Assembly: GCA_023374045.1 (NCBI GenBank)
Contig: CM041778.1
Coordinates: forward strand, 400,828,438-400,892,437
Source: Limonium bicolor
Taxonomy: Eukaryota; Streptophyta; Magnoliopsida; Caryophyllales; Plumbaginaceae
DNA length: 64,000 bases
Reading direction: 5' to 3'
In this document: one piece after another, positions 48,313 to 59,851 of the stretch
Layout: each line of letters starts with the position of its first letter
Numbering within the stretch: position 1 is the stretch's first letter
Position numbers and translations under genes: made by a program
The notes under the pieces: model-generated
What the model was told of the DNA's origin: nothing
What the model saw: only the letters and a program-made list of their open reading frames with translations
Database searches by the model: none

Positions 48313-48636
48313 ATTTACTAATTATTTGATATTTCAAAATATATGATAACAAATTTACAATCAATTGGTTAATTTATTAGTTTTTAGTAAAGAAAAATGA
48401 TGAAGAATTAAAGAAAGTAAACAAACAAACAAAATAAAATCACCTTTTTTTAAGCATGAAAATCTTCTAATTAATATTATTTTTAACAATGTTAATTATT
48501 TCTCAAAAAATAATTTTTGAATTGACTAAGTGGTTATATTTTTAATAATTTATATTCTATTTCATGATATTTAATATACTTTTTTAAAATTAGTTTTTTC
48601 AAAGCGATAATCAATATGTTATGATTTTTAAATTTA
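48313..48636. other. AT-rich intergenic spacer
   Basis: No open frame of note and no repeat structure recognised. Confidence 0.5.
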
Positions 48637-48638
48637 TA

Positions 48639-48875
48639 CTCCCTCCGTTCCATTCACTTTGTCCACTTTTACTATTTGAGCTTGTCGTTTGATTTCAATA
48701 TTTAACATGTAAAATAATATATTTTTATAAATTTTTTTTATAATGGAATCCTTATGTGAAAAACTATATATTGTAAAAATTATTTTTTAAAAATTATTTT
48801 ATCTTATATATTTAATATTGAAGTGGAAAAACGTGCCAAAAAGCAAATGAGACACTTATGACAGGAGTGAGGTAG
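48639..48875. mobile_element. Stowaway MITE
   Basis: 237 bp bounded by CTCCCTCCGTTCC and an inverted degenerate copy (CTACCTCACTCC), with TA on both sides. CTCCCTCCGT ends plus TA duplication are the Stowaway (Tc1/mariner) signature. It is internally AT-rich and non-coding. Confidence 0.78.
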
Positions 48876-48877
48876 TA

Positions 48878-51800
48878 TAATTTTTAAACGTTTTCCAATT
48901 ATCAATATTTTTTTAAAATGTTAATAGGATATTATGTACTTTCAAATTAATTTGTAAATTAGTAGAGTATTTCTATTTTTTCTTGTGGATCTATGGTAAT
49001 GGTAGACTGATATTTTGTCGATGTGCATTAATATAGTAGTATTTTATAACTTTGTTATCTAAATGAGTTAACAAAAATATAATGATATTTTATGTTTTTC
49101 TTAAAAAAGGAAAAAAAACTTTGTTATATGGTAACTTGCTGTATAAAAAAACGTACTATATGATAATACGTCCGAGGTATAGTAGTCTCGTTTGCATCAT
49201 TGGGAAGCCATCCGAAAAGGCTTATAGAAAGTAAAATAAAAAAAGGGAGAAGAAGCTTAGAATAAAAGTTAATTTAAGTCATAAGTTTCTCTTTATGAGA
49301 GGCTGAGATAACTTTATTAACATTAGTTATCTACTACTACTAGTACTTCTTTTAGGTTAGTGGCTTAGTGGTGGTGGGGTTCACAACTTAGAAGATCGGG
49401 CGACAATGGAGAGTGAGTGGGCTCTCTGAAACCGCACCAAACAAACAGGCAGGCAAGGGAAGGGCAGGTAAGGTTGTAATCTATAGTACTATATGTGAAT
49501 GAAAAGTATTCCATCCGGATTGGCTGGCTGAGTCTTTTCTTTTTCTTTTGAGAATTCAACCTATTTCTCTATGGATTGGCCAATTCTTTTTCCTGTTTCC
49601 GTTATGAATTTAACCTATTCCGTGTTTGTAAGTTATACTACTAGTCTATTAAAAGAAATTTATTTGATGGCCATCATTACCGTGTAAAGAAAAGAGAAAG
49701 ATATTGTTTGCGGCATTGATTTGATCACTCCCTGCGACTTTTGCACTTAACTATGAATAGAGACTGTTTAATTTCAAAAGATAAAGTACTACAGAGGGGG
49801 AGGAGGAAAGATGAGAATGATGGTGATAAGTGTCATGTAAATGTAAACTTCTGTTTTGCCAGTTTACCGCAGTATGACGTTTTGTTCAATTGTAGTTACA
49901 TTTTTATTTTTTACTAGTATCAGATCAGAGGTTGCGTTTTTTTTCTTCTAAATACAAGTTTTTGTCAATTATAGTTTCTTAATTAATAAACGTTTTTTGG
50001 TTTCGAAAAAAGATAGTAAATGTTTTATAGTATTTTGATTTTATTCACTTTAATATATTTCTAAATCATTTTTATTTGATACTTTGTATGTAGTAATATT
50101 CTATCAAAAGAAGTATATATAGTCTATGTAACACTATACTTCAATACACTATAAATCTATAATAAAATAAATCAAGATCAACACTTTATTTTATATAATA
50201 GTCAGTTTCAATGGACATTTGGAAACATTTTTAAATGATTACTTTTGATATTTTCATACCGTTCCATTATTTAAAACTTATAAAAATAAGTTTAATAAAT
50301 TAATTTGTTATTTATCTTTATATATATATATATATTTCTCTCTATTTTGGTGTCTATTACACTACATTTGATAATGCAATATTTTTATGCATATTTATTG
50401 AACAGAGACGATGAATCAAAATAGAAGAATGGCAAAGTGGTAAATAAAGTAATAGTACGGGGCGGAAAACCAGATGCTGGAGCGGGAAACAACGGGGCTG
50501 AAAAAAGGAAAAAGCGATGGATGGAGGAAGGGAAAGAAACTACTCTGAGGACAAAATGATGAGGGTCAGTGCATGCGCCTCGACCTCGATCCATCCAGCC
50601 ACCTCCTCCTTCTTTTTATGAATTTTATACCGGTACACTACTACACATGTATTTACATACTCGTAATTATTAATCCATACTAGTAGTAGTTTCTTTTTAA
50701 AATGTTGGATTGAAATATTGTTTCAAAAATCAAATTTACTCGGGAATAATAACAAATCCAACCCTAAATCATAATCTACATTTGTTCAAATCTACCTTAA
50801 AAGCTTCATTTATTTCGGAGCCCCGGACGGACGGACCACATTAATCTCCTCGGCTTCGAAACCGTACGAACACCAATAACGACCCAAGGATTGGCGATGG
50901 TGATGGACCTGATGGTGATAGTGATGGTGGTGGGTGCAAACATGAAAGATGTGATATGCTGCTGCTGCTGCTGCTGCTCAGTGTGACCAGCTGTTGCATG
51001 CGACATGTGACCTGTACGCCAGCCAGCACCTCCAATCTTTTCGTTTTGGGTTCTGGACTATACTTACCTTAAACAAGCTAAATGAAGTAGTAGTACTACT
51101 GTTTAATCCCACGACTTGATTACCTAGGCACTAATTACAATAGTAGTATCCTTGGTTTTGAAAACTGACACGTCTTAGATCATGCGAATCATAGCAAAGT
51201 TTCCCATTCCATACAGAGTACCCTCTTAACTGCACCCACACCACCACCCAATCGTCAGAGTTTTTTTTTTTTTTTCTTTCAAAAAAGGGCAGAAACGGAA
51301 GAGTTTTTCAAAAAAAAAAAAAAAGTTTGGGGCAAAATGTGACCATGACAAAGTGAAAACCACATCACATCATGCATGCAATGCACGGCAACACATACGT
51401 ACAAATACAGAGGCTCTCTAATAGCAATAATAACGTGACACATGTCACCTCCCTCTGCCAATTTACATTTTAAATAATTTACTAGTACTAGTAGTAAGGA
51501 AACAGAAATACACATATCAACGAACGACGTAGACTAGTGTCACCGTGAAATGATGTATATTGACCCCATTGGATTGGATTTGGTTTTTTGTAGCCCATAA
51601 AACGACATCATTGCTTTGCTTGCTCTCGCTTCATTAAATACTACTTATATGGACAAACCGCGAGCGAGATGACATGAACATGAGTATTGTTTTCGTAGGA
51701 CCTCATTAATTGTGGTTGTTTGTCAACTACTACCTAACTAACACTAATTGCTAGTAAACTTTTAAACACCACCAACCCAGCCACTATTAACCATGCATGA

Positions 51801-53308
51801 GTTTTTAACTATTAAGGCTGGATGATTTCTTCATTATTCTTCTTTAATTAAATTTCTATTACTATTATTATATTATGTGAAGTTTTTAGTACGTATAAGA
51901 AGATGATTGGTCATATTTATGCAAGCTGAACCATGTTTTTCTGGCCCACCTTGTGTCGATGTATAGAGCCCATAAATAAAAACTCAAATATATGTATATG
52001 ATGGGATACGGAGTAGTGGTCCCATCTGTCAACATTCTATTTTTTGGACTGGTCCAAGGGTGCGATTAATAGGCCCACTGTTAACAACTAGCGCATTAGT
52101 ATGTTTCAGTTTCAGAGTTGGAAGTACGGACCAAACTTCATTTCTCCATATGTGTCCTATAGGCTCATCTTTCAAAAAAAATAAAAAATATATATGTGTC
52201 CTATAGGCTCTATTGTAATCCTTTATAGAACATGTGAGGCTAATAGTTTTAGATTCAAGCCATTTAACTAAGATTAATTTTTATGTTAATATAACCCTTT
52301 ATATTTTCCACAAAAAAAAACTACGATTTAGTCTTAGAATAAACCTGACTCTACTGTAACTTAAAAAAAGAAAAAAGAAAAAGGGAGAGAAGAATAGTAA
52401 GTGGTTAATATACTACTATACTAGCGTTTATAGCATTTAAAAAAAACATAACTTGTATTAAGCTGACCGCTACGGGCCCAACCTTACGAATCGATATTAT
52501 TGGGCCAACGCTGGCGGATTGAATACAAGCCCAATTTCTCTCCCAACTCGACAAGTTTGTTAGTAACTATTAACAGGTAACAGGATGACTTCTTCCATTT
52601 TTCAAAGGGGGAAACTTTAATCACAAATACTATAATTCTATAACACATCTCCAAGGCAAGGCAATCAGAGCTGCATATCATTGATATGGATCATGCTACT
52701 ATATAGGGCCGCAATTTGAAAATTAGCGTATCAATTGTGTAATCTTTGACTAACCCTATACGGAAACCAACTAATCTAGCTATATATAGTACTAGTAGTA
52801 TAACACAAGGATTAGTTAATCCTGATTATATTAATAAACGTTCAACAACTCCATGTTTCTCTAGTTATTTGATCTGACACGTTTTGGTATTTTGAAAACC
52901 TTGCTTGCTTGTTAGTGCACATGGGCTACTTGAAGTTAGGAACATGGTTTCCTTTAAGTTGTCATTTGTTTAATTCACTTCTTTTTTTCCCAACAGGATC
53001 CAGCTTTTGAATTGTAATAATCTTTTTGTCCACTATAATTCGCACTAGAATTTGGGATGAATTATTGGGGGCATAGCATAGGATTCTCCCCCCGGATGCA
53101 CGTGCGCGACGAGTAACCGCAATAACAGCGCCCAATTGCATACATATATACCATGATAGATAGCCATTATACTATAAGCAACTATGTACTAAACAGCTGC
53201 TCCCCTACTTTATTTGGTAAACCAAGTTCACGTCGTGTGCATGCATATCCATAGATAATTATGCGAAATAAAACAAGTTTTTTCTTAAACATAAAAAAGA
53301 AGAACAAT
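48878..53308. other. Intergenic, AT-rich, no supported gene
   Basis: Frames are short and lack family signatures. The region has scattered TACTACTAGTAGT-type sequence, a GCT microsatellite (50958-50978), homopolymer runs at 51260-51325 and a Stowaway-like scrap (GATACGGAGTAGT, about 52005). It could contain regulatory DNA of an unseen neighbour, but nothing proves that. Confidence 0.45.
50958..50978. repeat. GCT microsatellite, 7 units
   Basis: Seven perfect GCT units. The overlapping minus-strand frames read poly-Ser or poly-Gln and are not supported as genes. Confidence 0.9.
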
Positions 53309-53321
53309 AAAAAAGTACTTT

Positions 53322-54568
53322 TTTTTATCAAACTGGAAATGAATTTCATTTAACTAGTTGAATTCTCCGAAGTTGGAGGTCTCTCTCACGGGCTAACACA
53401 GGCAGAGTATTAGCCGGTGGTGTCGCGAGTATGATACACCCCCTATTAGCGTTATGAGTCATGCTGACCAGCATGTTAGCTAAACCGTTTTATTCACGAC
53501 TAATATAAACTATACAGCATTGTTTAATAGTCTTTACAAGATTTCTGCAACTAAACACTAGGCTCCCCAATGGATGGTTTGCTTGGACTTCTCTAGTCAG
53601 AAGTCTAACAGCCTCACTTGAGTCCGTTTCCACCATAACTCACTGAAAGTTAGAGCTTCGTGCCAAACTTAGCACATCATGAACACCCCACAGTCCGGCT
53701 TCGAGGATATCTGTGTCCCCTAGGTTCTTTATAAACCCGCAGATCCAGCGTCCATAATTATCTCTACCGGCCCCTGCTGCTGCTGCCTGCCCGGAGTTCC
53801 ACCTTGACGCATCTGTGATAATCTTCAAGACTCCCACAAGAGGTGGTTCCCATACTTTATTTCTCTCACAAACAAATGTTACAGAATCTGCATTAGACAA
53901 AGTAGTAGTGCAGGTCAGGGAGCTTTGCGATCTAGAAAACAGAAAGTTTAAAGGAAGTTCTTGTTCAGCTATATTATTGTGGAATTTAGTATTTCTCCAA
54001 TGCCATAATGTATGCCATGTAACAACAAAGATCTCAAGCCATTTCATATCACCAAATCGGACATAAGTAATACTCCTGTTCAGGTTAGCTATCAGCCAGT
54101 TATCAAAACTTAAATTCAGAGAATCACAAACTAAGACAGCATCGTCCGAGATTGATTTCCAAACTTTCCCTGCAACAGTGCAGCGCCTGAGTATGTGCTC
54201 AGCATCCTCTCTGTCACCACAAGAGCTACAGACCTGATTAGAAATAAGATCAAATTAACCTGAAAGTAAAGCCTTAGGTTTAAGTGCATTATGAGAAACA
54301 AGCCAAAAAAAGCATTTAAATTTTTCAAGAATTCTCAACTTCCATAAGACCCTCCAAATCGCTTTTTTAGTATTAACTTGATCTAGTTTCGCATAGGCAT
54401 TGGCCACAGATAATTGGCTATTCCTACTATCAGACTAAATTAGACTATCAAAATCCACTTTCTCTGCAATAAACTTACTAGATAATGCGGCAAGAACTCT
54501 TGATGGTAGCACGACTGACAAATACACAAAGTTCCAGCCCATACCTGGAATCCAGAAGTGGGCCACAT
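53322..54568 (-). pseudogene. 5'-truncated LINE (zinc-finger RVT and RNase H part)
   Basis: In the minus strand, broken frames give FKCFFWLVSHNALKPKALL with CSSCGDREDAEHIL (zf-RVT zinc-binding region). These are followed by WLEIFVVTWHTLWHWRN and an RNase H-like stretch with TDAS, AGAGRDNYGRWICGF and ILEAGLWG. This is the order at the C-terminus of plant L1-type LINEs. The 3' end has TTTGAT followed by A8. A 12-13 bp duplication AAAAA(G)GTACTTT flanks it (53309-53321 and 54569-54581). Reverse transcriptase and ORF1 are lost. Confidence 0.85.
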
Positions 54569-54817
54569 AAAAAGGTACTTTAAAAGACAATTAGTTTTGC
54601 AATCCTATACGTCAACTGTACACGTTACCGTATTACGAGTAGTCACTACTCATTAGAGTTATCTTATGAACTATCAACCCGCTGATAATTGGAGACAACT
54701 TGAGGATCATACCCGAGAACGAAAAAGTGGATTAGGCATTAACTGGTGTAGCTAGAGATATGAAAGACGATAATATATTGTCACTAGAGATCATAAGTGA
54801 GGAAACTATAACTTGAA

Positions 54818-55062
54818 ACATGACCCGAAATCCGAAATAAATCAATCCGGATCAAACCGAATCGTATTATTGTAAAACCGAAAGTAAACCACAATCCACA
54901 ATCATCCGAACCAAAATCAACCGAACCGAAGTCACCCATAACCCGACGATGACCCGAAATCCGAAGTGACCCGAACCGAAACCAACCGAAAACCAACCGA
55001 ATCGAACCCGAACCAAAACCAGTGTGATCTGACCTAATATATCCAATGTGACCCGAAAGAAT
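54818..55062. repeat. Degenerate ACCCGAACCGAA tract
   Basis: Many imperfect units of ACCCGAA, AACCGAA and TGACCCGAA. Such tracts form low-complexity interiors of some plant MITEs. Confidence 0.75.
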
Positions 55063-55946
55063 ATATTGCATTAATTATAGGAGACAATGAGAATAAAACA
55101 GAATGTTTATACCCAATATCTAGTTTAAATACAAATCAATATTTAGCATTTGTATCATACAACACTAAACAATGCCCTACAATACTTTTACAATTAATCA
55201 TTACTTAGTAAGTGGCATACCTATAAATAAGTATTAATAAACTTATATACACGAGAAATTATTTTAAATATTTTGCACTATAAAATTTTAGAGTAATTAA
55301 TTGTCACGCATTTTCATTAATCGCACAACTAATAATGAATTAATGATAATGCGTTACTCATCAATGATAGATTCATAAGAACCAAAAATATTTGTATATT
55401 TAGACTCAAATTTTATCATTAATTCATATCATTATTGTATTAATTATTCATATATTGAAGGTGTTTTTATTAATTAGAATTTTTCAAGCCTTTACCAATC
55501 TTGTGAATAATTCTCCCTCATTAGCAATTTAGCATAAATGTTTAATATACTTGAAGGTTTTTACCTATCTAGCAAAATTCTCATGCTTTTGAATAGTTTT
55601 TCATTATTAACAGTTTTTAACTACCATAAAAAAAGTCATCAAAACTTATTAACTAATTCCTTTCACTAACTATTAATAGATTGAAAATACAAGTTACTAT
55701 ACTTTGATACAATTTTAATAATCCACAAACATACCTTATGTATACTCCTCTTAAAATATTGAAACTACTAAATAATCTAAAGCTACATCAATTTCTTATG
55801 ATAAGTTCAGAGTTAGTTTTTAAAGTATAACATGATGCAAATTATAATTATTTGTTTAAATTAATCTTTTATATACATTTATATGTGTTAAGATTGATTG
55901 AAGTCAAATTTGCATATCATGATGATTGAGTTGCTGAATTCTGTAA

Positions 55947-56218
55947 TGGCAACCGAATTTAACCGATTAATTGACCTGAATTTGACCCATAACCTGAAAA
56001 AACCGAATAAACCAGAGGCTAACCCGAACCGTAAGTTACCCGACGCAAAGTCACCATAATCGAAAGTCATCCAAACCGAAAATCACCCAAACCGACCCGA
56101 AATTTCAACAAACCGAACTCAACCCGAACAAACCGAATTCAACCGACCCGATCCAACCCAAACCAAATATTGAACGATTTGAAATCAACCCGAACCGATT
56201 GACCCGAACTGCCACCTC
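55947..56218. repeat. Second ACCCGAACCGAA tract, same orientation
   Basis: Similar units (CAACCCGAACCGA, TGACCCGAA). It ends GCCACCTCTG, which on the minus strand reads CAGAGGTGGC, a sequence typical of hAT-type termini. The matching other end was not found. Confidence 0.72.
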
Positions 56219-57045
56219 TGTCCTGCGTCAGATTTTTTTAATAATTTAATTAATATTTTAAAATTAATTTTAATTTTTTAATTAATATAATATTTATATA
56301 TAATTATATTTTAAAAATTGATAATATTAGATATATAGTTTGACATAAAAATTACTTTAAAATTGAAATATATTTTAATTAATAAATAAAGAAGTTTGTT
56401 TGTTTTTTTCTCAATTAAAAACAGGTATACAAAATTATAAGTTAATGTCAATAATATAGAACAATACTTCTAAAATAGTAGTTTTTTTCTGAAAAAATTT
56501 TTAAAAATTATTTTGAGTAATTCTAATTCTATTATTTTAATTTTAAAAATCTCTTGTATTATGCATAGTAGGGATACATGATTACTAAGACTGATATAAT
56601 AATCAAATTTATTTTAGATTATGTTGCTAATTAAAAATATTAAGAGTTTTTTTTATTTACTGTAGACTAAATATGATTTTTTTTTAATACAATTCTAGAA
56701 CAGATATTACATATTAATAGAAATTAACTTGATAATAAATATAATTTGGTGATATCATAAGTGAGATTTTATAAAATATTATGGGGACGAATAAATATTC
56801 TAATAACATAAATAAAATATTTAACAAAAAATTAAAACTGATTGGGAGCTAGGGGCCAAAATACCCACTGCCCCCTTTGAAGTTCAGTGAGAAAAAATAC
56901 GCCAACAAAGAGCAGTGAAGATCACTAATTTAGCCACTTGTCATTATTTTATTAATGTTCCATAAATCCAACAATTACTCTCACAAATCAATTTTGTCTG
57001 AATGCAGTTTTAGATATTTTTATCTTACATGTGAGATTAATTTTA

Positions 57046-57544
57046 GAGTAAATTACTGAGAACCCCCTTGAGGATTTAGGATATTACAGTTAACCCCCTT
57101 GTGTTTATCATAATTATGGTAACCACCTCGAGGTTAAGGTATCTTTGACTACGAGCCCCCGAACTATAACTCCGTTATCCAGAAGTTAACTACGTGTTGA
57201 CATATTGCTTAATCATATTAATAATGCCATGCTGAACAAAAAACACTACTTAATCTGCATTGTTATTTTCCTAAAAATGCCAACCCTTCCTTGAAAATGC
57301 ATCTAAAGTGGGATGAGAGAGGTTAGATGATGTTGATTAAGCAGTTTGTCGTTGACCCGAGCATTATTAATGAGATTAAGCTGATAGGTCAACACATAGT
57401 TAACTTTCTGATCATAGAGTTATAGTTCAGGGGCTCGTAGTCAAAGATACCTTAACATTGAGGTGGTTACCAATAATTATGATAAACACAAGGTGGTTAA
57501 CTGTAATATCCTAAATCCTCAAGGGGGTTCTGAGTAATTTACTC
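57046..57544. mobile_element. Mutator-type MITE with 165-bp inverted repeats
   Basis: The ends GAGTAAATTACTGAGAACCC and GAGTAAATTACTCAGAACCC are inverted repeats extending about 165 bp inward with few mismatches (TAGGATATTACAGTTAACC, AAGATACCTTAA both sides). A perfect 9-bp TTAATTTTA duplication flanks it (57037-57045 and 57545-57553). Nine-base duplication and long inverted ends fit Mutator-like MITEs. 499 bp, no coding. Confidence 0.88.
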
Positions 57545-57695
57545 TTAATTTTATCATCGAACGGCCTGTCTATACTCGTCAAAGCTATTATTATTAGTCG
57601 TTTTTAGCCATGTTCATTGCGGCTAGCGAACCAGATGAAGCAGTCAATGACGTTATTATTATTATTTTTTTTGTCTAGGAACAGTTTACTACTAC

Positions 57696-57870
57696 TCCCC
57701 CTCCGTCCTGAATTAACCGTTTTGTTTGCTTTATGATACGTTTTTCCACTTCAATATTAAGCATATAAGATAAAATAATTTTATAAAACTAAATTTTGTA
57801 ACATATAGTTTATCATGTAAGGATTCATATACAAAACTTAAATATTCATATTATATGATTGGAGTTTGCA
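57696..57870. mobile_element. Partial Stowaway-like MITE
   Basis: The CCCTCCGTCCTGAATTAACC end and the following CACTTCAATATTAA are like the Stowaway at 48639, but I find no opposite terminus. Confidence 0.45.
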
Positions 57871-58072
57871 GGTTTGCAGGGTTTATGTTGGTAACTAATT
57901 TCTTGCCACTTTCTCTTGTTTTACCTGATTTTTCGTTTTCATTTGTATTTTTTTATATATTTTAATGTCAACAATTCTAACATTTTTGGGATATCTTTTT
58001 CTACACAAGGGAATCGTCAGTACGGTTTACCAAGGCTTATGTGTTTTTGATTGTATATTTGATAGTAGGTTT
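57871..58072. other. Intergenic spacer
   Basis: AT-rich, nothing recognised. Confidence 0.4.
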
Positions 58073-58080
58073 GTGTTGGT

Positions 58081-58630
58081 TAGAGGTGATCATTCGGGCG
58101 GGCGGGGGGGCCAGAGGAAATTTTTAAGCCCGTCGGGCCTATTTCAAAAAACCAAGCCTGGTTTTTACATGTCGGGCCGGGCCGGGCCGGGCTAGGCTCG
58201 ATTTTTTTCCAGACTTTGCCGAAGCCCGGCCCGTCCGACCCGGTTTTTTAATTTTTTTAATATAAATTAATAATAAAAAATTCAAATTAATATATTTTAA
58301 TATAGATTTATATATTATATATAGAACTATTTAAAATTAATATATATTATATAAATTATTTAAAATTTATATATATAATTTTTTATATATCATATAAAAT
58401 TAAATATGTAATTTACATATAAACATATAATAATAAATAATATAAAATCGGGCCGGGTCGGGCTTGCCCACGGGTTCAAAAAATGTGCCGTGGTCCGGTC
58501 CGGTTTTTCAATCGGGCCTAATTTTATGTCCAGGCCCGCCCGGAAGCCCTATCGGGTTCGGGCTCGTCGGGCTTTTTTACGGGCCGGGTCGGACCGGGCT
58601 GCCGGGCCGGACACATTATGATCAGCTCTA
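58081..58630. mobile_element. hAT-type MITE with GC-rich arms
   Basis: Ends TAGAGGTGATCAT and TAGAGCTGATCAT (12 of 13) are inverted. A perfect 8-bp GTGTTGGT duplication flanks them (58073-58080 and 58631-58638). The arms are GGGCCGGGCC-rich and the centre is AT-rich. Eight-base duplication fits hAT. 550 bp, no transposase. Confidence 0.85.
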
Positions 58631-58644
58631 GTGTTGGTATATTT

Positions 58645-58756
58645 TTTTTTGATTGGTAACAGCAGTGGGTGAGTTTCGAACCCAAGACCTTTGGTTCAAG
58701 AGTATCTCTCCACTCCTTCCACTACCGACCAAGCCGTCGGGGCTTGGTTCTATAAC
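58645..58756 (-). mobile_element. tRNA-derived SINE
   Basis: On the minus strand it shows a box-A-like TGGTCGGTAGTGG and box-B-like GGTTCGAAACTC about 45 bp apart, then a short body ending CCAATC and a run of A. A 13-bp duplication TGTTGGTATATTT flanks it (58632-58644 and 58757-58769). About 112 bp, non-coding, transcribed by RNA polymerase III when active. It sits on the right target duplication of the hAT MITE, so it is the younger insertion. Confidence 0.85.
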
Positions 58757-58769
58757 TGTTGGTATATTT

Positions 58770-59846
58770 GTTGGCAGTTTTACGCTGACATATTTATAAC
58801 TGTTTTGAAAACTGTTGTTTGACAGTGCTACATATATGTATCATAAGTTAGTTATATGCAGTGTGTTTATTGTTTCTATATTACAATCGCAGATATTATA
58901 TTACACTATGTAACTTTATTTTGATAGTAAAAGTAAAAGGAAAAGTTCACAAATAGTACATATATGAGAATGCAAAGAAAATAATTTTTTTAATATAACT
59001 AATAAATTTTCAATTTTTATTATTTAAGTACAAATAACAACTTTTAACAATATATTGCGGTTTTCAATAATTTTACAATTCTTTCAAATATACAAGCGTG
59101 ATGAAACGAGGACTAGAGTTTCAAATTTTATGGTAATGTTGTGTGAATTTATTTAGTTAAATTTTAACTTTTAATAACTTATTTTTTTTTAAAAAAATTG
59201 TATTTAATAATTAATATAGATTATTTTTATAACTTTTTAAGTGTTCATTAAAGAGTTATCATTGATTTTTTATATATCTCTGTGTTATTATTTTGAAGCA
59301 TTGTGTAACTTGTAACAAATAAAATATGTAAATATCATAAGATAAGTAGGCGTAAGTGAAATAAAGGGGTGCTACGCGAAGGAGAAAGTAGCATATGCAT
59401 CTTAACATGCCAATGAGACGAACCTCGAAACAAATAAATGAGTCCAAAACAACATATACTGGTGCATTTGTGCTGCCCATTTGTGTGGCATAAATGGGTT
59501 ACCGAACGTAACCTAAAGGTTCAATAGTTTTAGCATCTTTTCACCATTAAACTAATTATTAGCATGAAGTAACTATTGCTTATTTAGCATGTAATCACTT
59601 GATGCTGTAGTACGGAGTAATGTTTTATGTTGGACTCGATTATAATAGTTGGGCTATTGATCACATGCGCCTTCGTTACTAACATTGTTTTTGCTAGTGT
59701 GGGCGCCTTCGTTGTTATGCCATGTAGAATTGTTATGGTAATGAATTGGTTATGCTTAAAAAAAAACTATTGCTTATATAGCCCACAAATGAAATGTAGG
59801 AAAAGAACGTTCCTAGACGTGCTTCCTTTGACTTTCTTGTTTCAGT
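58770..59846. other. Intergenic, AT-rich
   Basis: No gene recognised. GTAGTACGGAGTAATG near 59606 is a Stowaway-end-like scrap. Confidence 0.45.
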
Positions 59847-59851
59847 GCTTC

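Larger units (their letters stand above)
54582..57036. other. Intergenic, AT-rich with two ACCCGAA-rich tracts
   Basis: No gene. The two degenerate repeat tracts are listed separately; the rest is AT-rich with nothing recognised. Confidence 0.5.

Noticed and set aside
50841..51035. Small minus-strand frame with poly-Ser
   Set aside because: It is driven by the GCT microsatellite; two frames are open with no conserved sequence.
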